A DNA stretch of 13,469 nt from Simkania sp. GTDB taxonomy: Bacteria > Chlamydiota > Chlamydiia > Chlamydiales > Simkaniaceae. This document shows positions 6,300-13,469 of this stretch, one piece after another. Position numbers and translations under genes: made by a program. Position 1 is the first letter of the stretch, and each line of letters begins with the position of its first letter. The notes under the pieces were generated by a model that made no database searches, had not been told where the DNA came from, and saw only the letters and a program-made list of their open reading frames with translations. The DNA lies in contig JANQJX010000197.1 in NCBI GenBank assembly GCA_028281425.1, forward strand, positions 1 through 13,469, written 5' to 3'.

Positions 6300-8792
6300 A
6301 TGACAATGACAAAAGATCAAAAGAGGTATCAAAACTATACGGCTAGTTCTATTACTGTTCTTGAAGGACTTCAAGCCGTTAGAGAACGCCCTGGAATGTA
6401 TATTGGGGACACTCAAATTCGTGGTCTCCATCAGCTCGTTTATGAAGTGATCGATAACTGTATTGATGAAGCCATGGCAGGTTTCTGTACGCAGATCGAA
6501 GTGATTGTACATAAAGATAACTCGGTCACTGTTCTTGATAACGGACGGGGAATTCCTGTTGGCAAGCATGAAAAAGAATCAAAAAAACAAAATAGGGATG
6601 TTTCTGCTCTTGAAGTTGTCATGACCATTCTTCATGCAGGAGGAAAGTTTGATAAAAGCAGCTATAAAGTGTCTGGAGGTCTCCATGGAGTTGGGGTCTC
6701 TTGTGTCAATGCTCTTTCAAAAAAAATGCATATTGAAGTCTCTCAGGATGGGAAAAAATATAGTATGGAATTTTCTCAGGGGAAAGTGATTTCCCCTCTT
6801 AAAATGGAAGGAGAAGTAGATAAAAGTGGTACTAAAATCACCTTTTGCCCCGATGATACAATCTTTGATGTGGTCGAATATGATTATGGAATTTTACTCA
6901 ATCGACTTCGTGAACTTGCTTTTTTAAATCAAGGGATTACGATTATTTTTTCCGATGAAAGAGACTCGGATAGGGAGGATGTGACTTTTAATTATGAAGG
7001 AGGCATTTCTTCTTTTGTCACTTACCTCAATGAAAATAAAAATCCCCTTTTTCCCAAACCGATCTATATCAAAGGTACTAAAGAACTTCATGATGGTCCT
7101 TTAGAGTTTGAAGTGGCAATGCAATGGAATCATTCTTATACCGAATCGATTTACTCTTATGTCAATAATATTGCAACGAAAAACGGGGGAACACATGTTT
7201 CTGGTTTTTCTTCGGCTTTGACGCGCTCTTTAAATCAATATATTCGTCTCAATCAGCTCTTAAAAAATGCTAAGGTTTCTGTCGGTGGAGAAGATATGCG
7301 AGAAGGACTCACAAGTGTCATCTCGGTAAAAGTTCCAAATCCTCAATTTGAGGGACAAACAAAACAAAAGCTTGGAAATAGTGAGGTAGCCTCTACTGTT
7401 CAGCAAATTGTAGCTGAGGAATTTTCTATTTTTCTAGGAGAAAACCCTCAGATTGCCCGTCTCATTGTTGAAAAAGCATCTTTAGCAGCACAGGCACGGG
7501 AAGCTGCAAAAAGGGCACGTGAACTCACTTTGAGAAAAACCTCATTAGATAGTGGCCGTCTTCCTGGAAAACTTAGCGATTGCCAAGAAAGAGATCCTTC
7601 CAAATGTGAAATTTATATTGTCGAAGGAGATTCAGCAGGGGGATCAGCTAAAATGGGACGAGATCGTCGTTTTCAAGCGATTTTACCCATTCGAGGAAAA
7701 ATTTTAAATGTGGAAAAAGCACGTCTTCAAAAAGTGCTTCAAAATCAAGAAGTGGGAAACATGGTTTCTGCTTTTGGCTGTGGTATTGGAGTTGATAACT
7801 TCAATCTCGAAAAGCTCCGCTATCATCGTATCATTATCATGACAGATGCCGATATTGATGGATCTCACATCCTTACCCTTTTGCTTCTTTTTTTCCATCG
7901 CAATATGCCAGCCCTTATTGAAAATAATTTTGTTTATATTGCTCAACCGCCCCTTTATCGAGTGACACGGAAGAAAAGAAGTCGTTATATTCATTCGGAA
8001 AAAGATATGGATGAGTATCTTTTAAATCTAGGAATCAGTGATGTTTCCTTGCGTTTGACCGGTCAAAATGAATTGCTTGAAAAAGAGCAAGTCAAAATAT
8101 TGTTGTATACGATTTTAGAAATAGAAGGGCTTATCTTATCCATTGAAAAGAAAGGCATTCCCTTCAAAGAATTTTTAGCTTCTCGAAATCAAGAAGGAGA
8201 GCTTCCAAGATATCATATCATTTTAAATGATCAACAGCTCTTTGTTTATTCTGAAGATGAATTTGCCCGCTTGAAAAGCGAAAATGAAACCTATCAAAAA
8301 GAGCAGTACGAAAAAGGTCTTTCCTCGATTTCTTTAGAAGAAAAAGAAAAAGAATTACAAGCCTTTCATCCCTCTCCAATCAGTTTTATCGAGCTTTATG
8401 AAGAAGCTCAGATACTAAGCATTAGAGAGAAACTTTCAGGATACCATTTTTTTATCGATCAATATGTAGTAGCTGAAGCAAAACTGCTCGATATCATCGA
8501 TGAAGAAGGAAATGAAACAGCGGTCTATACATTGAAAGAAGTGATTGAATTTTTTCGCAAAAATGGAAGAAGGGGAATTGAAATTCAGCGGTATAAAGGT
8601 CTTGGAGAAATGAATGCCGATCAGCTTTGGGAAACAACAATGGACCCCCTTTCTAGAACCCTTGTACAAGTCACCATTCCTGATGCTGTTGCAGCTGACC
8701 ATATGTTTACAATGTTAATGGGAGATGAAGTCGCCCCTAGGCGCAGTTTTATTGAAACACACGCATTATCGGTAAAAAATTTAGATGTATAA
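6300..8792 (+). CDS. gyrB: DNA gyrase subunit B
   Basis: This 830-residue ATPase subunit of gyrase drives negative supercoiling with GyrA. The GHKL ATPase domain shows EVIDNCIDEA (49-58), LDNGRGIPV (79-87), KVSGGLHGVG (123-132) and the QTK loop (353-355). The TOPRIM domain has EGDSAGGSA (442-450) and the metal-binding DADIDGSH (516-523). The C-terminal RYKGLGEMN (764-772) is also present. An insertion of roughly 170 residues between TOPRIM and that motif (about 565-755) is the one seen in Gram-negative GyrB and distinguishes it from shorter GyrB/ParE proteins. I keep the first ATG (6300). A second ATG two codons later is equally possible, and neither has a clear Shine-Dalgarno. gyrA follows after 64 bases. 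Confidence 0.96.
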   Translation: MTMTKDQKRYQNYTASSITVLEGLQAVRERPGMYIGDTQIRGLHQLVYEVIDNCIDEAMAGFCTQIEVIVHKDNSVTVLDNGRGIPVGKHEKESKKQNRDVSALEVVMTILHAGGKFDKSSYKVSGGLHGVGVSCVNALSKKMHIEVSQDGKKYSMEFSQGKVISPLKMEGEVDKSGTKITFCPDDTIFDVVEYDYGILLNRLRELAFLNQGITIIFSDERDSDREDVTFNYEGGISSFVTYLNENKNPLFPKPIYIKGTKELHDGPLEFEVAMQWNHSYTESIYSYVNNIATKNGGTHVSGFSSALTRSLNQYIRLNQLLKNAKVSVGGEDMREGLTSVISVKVPNPQFEGQTKQKLGNSEVASTVQQIVAEEFSIFLGENPQIARLIVEKASLAAQAREAAKRARELTLRKTSLDSGRLPGKLSDCQERDPSKCEIYIVEGDSAGGSAKMGRDRRFQAILPIRGKILNVEKARLQKVLQNQEVGNMVSAFGCGIGVDNFNLEKLRYHRIIIMTDADIDGSHILTLLLLFFHRNMPALIENNFVYIAQPPLYRVTRKKRSRYIHSEKDMDEYLLNLGISDVSLRLTGQNELLEKEQVKILLYTILEIEGLILSIEKKGIPFKEFLASRNQEGELPRYHIILNDQQLFVYSEDEFARLKSENETYQKEQYEKGLSSISLEEKEKELQAFHPSPISFIELYEEAQILSIREKLSGYHFFIDQYVVAEAKLLDIIDEEGNETAVYTLKEVIEFFRKNGRRGIEIQRYKGLGEMNADQLWETTMDPLSRTLVQVTIPDAVAADHMFTMLMGDEVAPRRSFIETHALSVKNLDV

Positions 8793-8856
8793 AATTTTTT
8801 GCTTTTACAGGTCTTAAAAAGTTAGCGACATTGCCAAAATAGGAGAATAAAAATAG

Positions 8857-11307
8857 ATGAGTTATACAGAAGGTGAAACAATTGTCTCTCGTAGTGTCGA
8901 AGAGGAGGTCAAAAAAAGTTATCTTCGCTATTCGATGTCTGTCATTATTTCTCGAGCACTCCCTGATGTACGCGATGGCCTCAAGCCCTCTCAAAGACGT
9001 GTGCTTTATGCCATGCGTCAGCTCAATTTAACTCCTCAGGCAAAGCATCGAAAGTGTGCTAAGATTTGTGGAGATACCTCAGGAGATTTCCATCCTCATG
9101 GAGAGCTAGTGATTTATCCTACTCTTGTGCGTATGGCACAGAGTTGGTTGATGCGTTATTGTCTCATTCAAGGTCAAGGAAACTTTGGTTCGGTTGATGG
9201 TGATCCTCCTGCTGCAATGCGTTATACCGAAGCAAGGCTGACAAAAGCTGCCATCGATTTGATGGAGGATCTCGATAAAGAAACCGTTGAATTTGTGCCT
9301 AACTATGATGAAACAAAAAAAGAGCCGGTTGTTTTTCCATCTAAATTTCCCAATCTCTTAAGCAATGGCTCTTCGGGGATTGCAGTGGGAATGGCAACAA
9401 ATATCCCACCTCATAATTTGAGTGAGCTTGTTGAAGCGACTATTTTAGTGATCGATACTCCTACTGTAACCATTGAAGAAATAATGCAAGTCATGCCAGG
9501 TCCTGATTTTCCAACAGGGGGAGTGATTTGTGGTTATAAAGGGATTCAAAAAGCGTATCTTACAGGACGGGGTAAATTGACATTGCGTGGTGTTCTTCAT
9601 ACCGAAGAAATGAAAACGGGAGATCGGATGCGTATTGTCATTGATGAGCTTCCTTATAATGTGAATAAAGCCCGTCTGATTGAACGCTTAGCTGATCTTG
9701 TGAATGAGAAAATCTTAAGCAGCATTTCAGATATTCGAGATGAATCGGATAAGAGTGGGATGCGCATTGTCATTGACTTAAAGAAAGGAGAAATTCCTGA
9801 TGTTGTCATCAATCAGCTTTATAAATTCAGTGACATGCAAGTGACTTTTGGGTGCAATATGCTTGCTTTAGATAAAGGATTGCCACGTGTCATGAATCTT
9901 AAGCAGTTCATTTTGGCTTGGGTCGAGCATCGCATTGAGGTTGTGCGTGCACGTACACGTTATGAATTGAAAAAAGCAGAAGCAAGAGCACATGTTCTAG
10001 AAGGATATTTAAAGGCTCTTGATCACCTTGATGCTGTTGTCAAGTTGATTCGGAAAAGTTCTAATCGAGATGAAGCAAAAAAAGGACTTATGACAACCTA
10101 TGAAATGAGTGACAGGCAAGCAAGTGCTGTTTTAGATCTTAGGCTTTACCAACTCACTGGTTTGGAAAGAGAAAAAATTGAAGGAGAATATAAAGAGTTA
10201 CAAGCTAAAATTGCAAATTATCGCGCAATTTTAGCAAGTGATATTTTGGTGCGAGGAATCATTAAAGACGAGCTTGAAAATGTCAAAAAAGGGGCAAAGT
10301 CAAAACGACGAACGCAAATCATTCCGGCAGAAGAAGAATTTCAGATGGAAGATCTTATTGCAAATGAGACCGTTGTGATTACCATTTCGACAGACGATTA
10401 CATTAAAAGGATGCCAATTAATACATTTCGTGAGCAGCGTCGAGGGGGTCAAGGAGTCATTGGATTTGATACTAAAAAAGAGCATGATAGTCTGAAAGAT
10501 CTTTATGTTGCTTTGACACATGACTCTCTTATGATCTTTACCAATAAGGGACGTTGTTATTGGCTTAAAGTGTGGCAAATTCCAGAGACAGGAAGGCGCT
10601 CTAAGGGGAAATCTCTTGTCAATCTTTTAGAAGGGCTTCACGAAAATGAACAAATCGCAGCTGTTCTTCGTGTGTCCCATTTTGATGATCCGAATGCTTC
10701 TATTTTGCTTGCAACAAAACAAGGAATTGTCAAGAAAACGTTACTTGAATTCTTTAGCTCTCCTCGCCGTAAAGGGGTGTATGCCATTAACATTGATGAA
10801 GGGGATGAAGTTATTTCAGCACATGTCGTGCATCTTAATGAGCAAATCATGCTTTTTACCAGAGAAGGAATGGCTGTCCGTTTTGATCAAGAGCAAGTCA
10901 GAGCCGTAGGGCGTGTTGCAAGAGGAGTGAGAGGAGTAAAACTCAAAAATCAGACCGATGCTGTTGTCTCTTGTGAAGTGGTCGAAGGAAATGAAACCGT
11001 TCTTGTTGTTTGTGAAAATGGGTTTGGGAAACGCTCAAGTGTCAAAAATTTTAGACAAACACATCGAGGAGGTGTTGGTGTGCGATCTATCATTACAAGC
11101 AAACGCAATGGAGCTGTTGTTGGTGCTCTTGCGGTCAACGATAAAGATAGTGTTGTGATGATGTCTAGTCGTGGGAATACGTTGCGTCTTGGAATGCAAG
11201 ATATCAGAGTCATGGGGCGTTCTACTCAAGGAGTTAAGGTGGTCAATTTGCGCGTTCAAGATCTTCTCATTGCCCTTCAAAAAATCGAATCTATCGAAGA
11301 GAGTTAA
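8857..11307 (+). CDS. gyrA: DNA gyrase subunit A
   Basis: This 816-residue breakage-reunion subunit of gyrase has its catalytic tyrosine at Y123 in AAMRYTEARL (119-128). The GyrA box QRRGGQG (527-533), needed to wrap DNA and absent from ParC, identifies it as a true GyrA, and the rest forms the beta-pinwheel. The quinolone-determining region reads HPHGELVIYPTLVRMAQ (79-95). Aligned to E. coli, Ser83 is replaced by Leu84 and Asp87 by Pro88, which predicts low quinolone sensitivity. The C-terminal tail is shorter than E. coli's (875 residues) and ends ESIEES. AGGAGA (8841-8846) lies ten bases before the ATG. tmk follows after 13 bases. Confidence 0.97.
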   Translation: MSYTEGETIVSRSVEEEVKKSYLRYSMSVIISRALPDVRDGLKPSQRRVLYAMRQLNLTPQAKHRKCAKICGDTSGDFHPHGELVIYPTLVRMAQSWLMRYCLIQGQGNFGSVDGDPPAAMRYTEARLTKAAIDLMEDLDKETVEFVPNYDETKKEPVVFPSKFPNLLSNGSSGIAVGMATNIPPHNLSELVEATILVIDTPTVTIEEIMQVMPGPDFPTGGVICGYKGIQKAYLTGRGKLTLRGVLHTEEMKTGDRMRIVIDELPYNVNKARLIERLADLVNEKILSSISDIRDESDKSGMRIVIDLKKGEIPDVVINQLYKFSDMQVTFGCNMLALDKGLPRVMNLKQFILAWVEHRIEVVRARTRYELKKAEARAHVLEGYLKALDHLDAVVKLIRKSSNRDEAKKGLMTTYEMSDRQASAVLDLRLYQLTGLEREKIEGEYKELQAKIANYRAILASDILVRGIIKDELENVKKGAKSKRRTQIIPAEEEFQMEDLIANETVVITISTDDYIKRMPINTFREQRRGGQGVIGFDTKKEHDSLKDLYVALTHDSLMIFTNKGRCYWLKVWQIPETGRRSKGKSLVNLLEGLHENEQIAAVLRVSHFDDPNASILLATKQGIVKKTLLEFFSSPRRKGVYAINIDEGDEVISAHVVHLNEQIMLFTREGMAVRFDQEQVRAVGRVARGVRGVKLKNQTDAVVSCEVVEGNETVLVVCENGFGKRSSVKNFRQTHRGGVGVRSIITSKRNGAVVGALAVNDKDSVVMMSSRGNTLRLGMQDIRVMGRSTQGVKVVNLRVQDLLIALQKIESIEES

Positions 11308-11320
11308 AACTTAAAGAATT

Positions 11321-11971
11321 ATGACTCAAAAAAATCATGGAATTTTTATCACCTTTGAAGGAGGTGAAGGATCTGGGAAGACAACTTTAATTGAAAACCT
11401 TTATACCCATTTTTCAAGTCAAAAAATTCCAGTTGTTAAAACAAGAGAGCCAGGAGGGACTTCTTTAGGCTCTTGTATTCGAGAGCTTCTTCTTTATGAT
11501 TGGAAGGGCAACGTAGAAGAAAAGGCTGAGCTCTTTTTATTTTTAGCCGATCGCTCTCAGCATATTCATACAGTTGTTTTGCCTCAGCTTAAAGAAGAAA
11601 AAGTGGTTCTTTGTGATCGTTTCAATGATTCAACACTTGCTTATCAAGGAGCTGCAAGAGCGATTGGTGTCGATTTTCTTGTCTCTCTATGCAATTTTGC
11701 CACTTCAAATCTCAAACCAGATATGACCTTTTTGCTCGATGTTGATCCTTTAGTTGGACTTAAACGAAGTAGGATAAGTCAAGGGAAACAAGATAGGGAA
11801 GATCGTATTGAAAAAGAAAAACTTGCCTTTCACACGAAGGTGAGAAAAGCTTTTTTATCTCTTGCGGAAAAAGAACCTAACCGTTTTTGTATTCTTGATG
11901 CCACCCATTCAATCGATCAAGTTTTTGAAACGACCCTTCATGCGATTTACAAAAAATTTCCTTTAAAATGA
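11321..11971 (+). CDS. tmk: Thymidylate kinase
   Basis: This 216-residue kinase phosphorylates dTMP to dTDP with ATP, the step common to both dTTP synthesis routes. It has the P-loop FEGGEGSGKTT (12-22), the dTMP-binding REPGG (42-46), the DR motif CDRF (98-101) and an arginine-rich lid RSRISQGKQDREDRIE (149-164). The length is typical. The ATG has no strong Shine-Dalgarno and is 13 bases after the gyrA stop, so it is probably translated from the same transcript. It overlaps the next gene by four bases (ATGA), which suggests coupling with holB, a pairing common in bacteria. Confidence 0.96.
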   Translation: MTQKNHGIFITFEGGEGSGKTTLIENLYTHFSSQKIPVVKTREPGGTSLGSCIRELLLYDWKGNVEEKAELFLFLADRSQHIHTVVLPQLKEEKVVLCDRFNDSTLAYQGAARAIGVDFLVSLCNFATSNLKPDMTFLLDVDPLVGLKRSRISQGKQDREDRIEKEKLAFHTKVRKAFLSLAEKEPNRFCILDATHSIDQVFETTLHAIYKKFPLK

Positions 11972-12912
11972 TAGATCCTTTAGAAAAACTCATTGGACAC
12001 ACTTCGGTTAAAACATGTCTTAGAACTCTTCTTAAAAACCCTCCTTCAACACTTCTTTTTCAGGGTCCTCAAGGAGTTGGGAAAAAAAGCTTTGCTCTTG
12101 CTTTTGCTAAAATGCTTCTTGAAGATGAGCCTTTGACAGATTCGAGCCATTTGATGGATCTTCGTGAATTTTTCCCGGATGGAAAAGCATCTGTTCACTC
12201 AATGACATCGATCAAAAAATTGATTGAAGACCTTTATATTTCTCCATTTAAAGCCAAAAGAAAAGTCTTGATTCTCTATGAGGCTGATCGGATGCTTCCA
12301 TCAGTTGGAAATGCTCTTTTAAAAATTTTAGAAAAGCCCCCTTCTTATGCCCATTTTATTCTTGTCACTTCTTTTTTGGGTTTTTTGCTTAAAACCATTC
12401 AATCACGTGCTTTTGAGGTTCCTTTTTTTCCTCTTTCTGAAAAGGAAATTTATAACTTTATTTTACAAAATTCTACGAAAACAACTCAGGAAGCAAGTCA
12501 AATTGCAAGGCAATCTCAGGGAGATTTAAATAGAGCTAAATCCTTATTAGAAGGAAATAGAGCTTCTTTTTTTTCTTATATTCATCAACTAGGATCTGCC
12601 TTTCTCGATCGTAATTACCCCCTTTTTTGTGACATTCTTAAAACCTTAGAAGAGTGGATGGAAAAAGAAAAAACCATCAAAGCCGAAGAGGCTCTTTTTG
12701 CTTTCTACTTTTGGCATCGTGATCTTTTTGTTTTAAAAACAACAAAAAACCCTTCCCTTCTTTCTTTCCATTTTAAAGAAGAAGAGCTCAAAAAAGAGCT
12801 CAATAAAAAGTTACTTGATCTTGAAGAACTTCAAAAACGGATGAGAAGAATTTGGCAAGGAATAGAATTGCATCTTCCTTTTCGCCAGATTTTTTTAGAG
12901 CTTTTTCTTTGA
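11968..12912 (+). CDS. holB: DNA polymerase III delta-prime subunit (clamp loader)
   Basis: This 314-residue AAA+-like protein fits the delta-prime subunit of the clamp loader, which loads the sliding clamp with delta and DnaX. The N-terminus has GPQGVGKKS (33-41) and then VLILYEADRML (100-110), followed by ALLKILEKPPSYAHFILVT (116-134), the conserved clamp-loader block. The Walker B-like site has Tyr where clamp-loader ATPases usually have Asp, and the usual SRC motif is SRA (146-148). The four-cysteine zinc module of E. coli delta-prime is absent. These features fit a non-catalytic subunit rather than DnaX. The start codon overlaps the tmk stop (ATGA). The C-terminal part (about 200-314) is a helical collar-like region, with no terminator visible after it. 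Confidence 0.88.
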   Translation: MIDPLEKLIGHTSVKTCLRTLLKNPPSTLLFQGPQGVGKKSFALAFAKMLLEDEPLTDSSHLMDLREFFPDGKASVHSMTSIKKLIEDLYISPFKAKRKVLILYEADRMLPSVGNALLKILEKPPSYAHFILVTSFLGFLLKTIQSRAFEVPFFPLSEKEIYNFILQNSTKTTQEASQIARQSQGDLNRAKSLLEGNRASFFSYIHQLGSAFLDRNYPLFCDILKTLEEWMEKEKTIKAEEALFAFYFWHRDLFVLKTTKNPSLLSFHFKEEELKKELNKKLLDLEELQKRMRRIWQGIELHLPFRQIFLELFL

Positions 12913-12998
12913 TTTCTATAAATTTTGCTCGTCTTTTGTTCAATAAATAGTTATATATACGTATGTGTTAATTTTTCATGGAAATAGAAGGTTTTGAT

Positions 12999-13469
12999 AT
13001 GGTGATTCGTATTTATAGAAGTTGCTTATTATTATTTTTAACTTTGGGAAGTTCTTTGAAGGCTGTGGATGTAGATAATGATAGTTCATTAACGTCAGCA
13101 ATTATAAATGCAAATGCAGGGGGGGATCCACAGATTAATTTTATCGCAGATATTGCATATAAAAACCTTCCCCCTTTAAATGTGAATGCCAATTTTTCTT
13201 ATGTTGGAAATCCTTTTATTGTGATTCAGGGAAATAATTATCAACTAGAACCAGCGGCAATACAATTTGGTCGCCTTTTTATTCGCGGGGGGACTCCTAA
13301 ATCTACGATCACGATTCAAAATCTTACCTTTAAAAATTCTATTGCTGTAGGGGGAGCTGGGGGAAGTAATAGCGGAGGAGGAGGATTAGGTGCTGGAGGG
13401 GCATTATTTGTCAATACGGGAGCTAAAGTGGTTTTGGATAATGTCCATTTTGAAGGGTGTGAAGCTCAA
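12999..13469 (+). CDS. Secreted Pmp/autotransporter-like beta-helix protein (5' part)
   Basis: This is the first 157 codons of a gene cut by the window end. An N-terminal signal peptide is plain (MVIRIYRSCLLLFLTLGSSLKA). Beyond it come short beta-strand-like units such as ITIQNLTFKNS and VVLDNVHFEGC, separated by a glycine-rich stretch (GGAGGSNSGGGGLGAGGALF). GGAL together with Fxx[NC] units recalls the GGA[ILV]/FxxN repeats of chlamydial polymorphic membrane proteins and of large parallel beta-helix autotransporters. The start at 12999 is preferred over an in-frame ATG at 12978, because AGAAGG (12986-12991) lies seven bases before it and the signal peptide begins there. The 86 bases upstream are AT-rich without a clear promoter. 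The C-terminal barrel, if any, is outside the window. Confidence 0.7.
   Translation, partial: MVIRIYRSCLLLFLTLGSSLKAVDVDNDSSLTSAIINANAGGDPQINFIADIAYKNLPPLNVNANFSYVGNPFIVIQGNNYQLEPAAIQFGRLFIRGGTPKSTITIQNLTFKNSIAVGGAGGSNSGGGGLGAGGALFVNTGAKVVLDNVHFEGCEAQ

Noticed and set aside
6213..6569. 118-codon minus-strand ORF and other antisense frames inside gyrB, gyrA and typA
   Set aside because: All lie opposite well-identified conserved genes, lack motifs and are explained by codon structure.
12913..12998. Terminator after holB or promoter for the surface-protein gene
   Set aside because: The stretch is AT-rich, with TATATA and TTGTTC fragments, but no stem-loop with a T-run and no -35/-10 pair at acceptable spacing.

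Overview
The window looks like a chromosomal segment from a member of the Chlamydiae, most likely an environmental (Parachlamydiales-type) lineage. Two gene blocks suggest this. On the minus strand, rplU, rpmA and obgE run in that order, as in Chlamydia. On the plus strand, a DUF721/DciA gene, gyrB, gyrA, tmk and holB match the conserved chlamydial replication cluster (CT191 to CT187 in C. trachomatis, from memory). GyrA also carries a quinolone-region sequence of the kind I associate with the Planctomycetes-Verrucomicrobia-Chlamydiae group, and the last gene is a chlamydia-like glycine-rich beta-helix surface protein. The DNA is AT-rich, with runs of A and T in the intergenic parts. A typA gene, which as far as I recall classical Chlamydia lacks, argues for an environmental relative.

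Layout. Positions 1-208 hold no gene I recognise. Positions 209-1850 (minus) hold the ribosome-related operon: rplU (L21), rpmA (L27) and obgE (50S-assembly GTPase). Positions 1851-2635 have no intact gene. The rplU-proximal part (about 2016-2112) is rich in nested inverted repeats. The distal part (about 2154-2595) is a decayed IS200/IS605-type element: the last 79 codons of a tnpB gene, followed by two hairpins, a GAAT guide and a TCAA cleavage tetranucleotide typical of such right ends. Positions 2636-3838 (minus) encode an unrecognised 400-residue single-pass membrane protein with a 14-residue tandem repeat. Positions 3959-5770 (minus) encode TypA/BipA.

From a divergent intergenic region at about 5771-5948, the plus-strand block begins. 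It has a well-formed promoter (TTGCTA, 17 bases, TATAGT), then the DciA-like helicase-loader gene with a GTG start, gyrB, gyrA, tmk and holB, closely packed and ending in an ATGA overlap between tmk and holB. At 12999 a new gene begins, a secreted polymorphic/autotransporter-like protein, cut off by the window end.

How the genes work together. The plus-strand block covers DNA replication: helicase loading (DciA), supercoil management (GyrA2B2), dTMP to dTDP conversion (Tmk) and clamp loading (delta prime). The minus-strand block covers 50S subunit maturation (L21, L27, ObgE), with TypA as another ribosome-associated GTPase nearby. The most unusual part is 1.9-2.6 kb, where a transposon-derived nuclease remnant with an apparently intact guide-RNA/right-end structure sits next to a strongly structured leader upstream of rplU. 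I did not find an obviously new multi-gene system.
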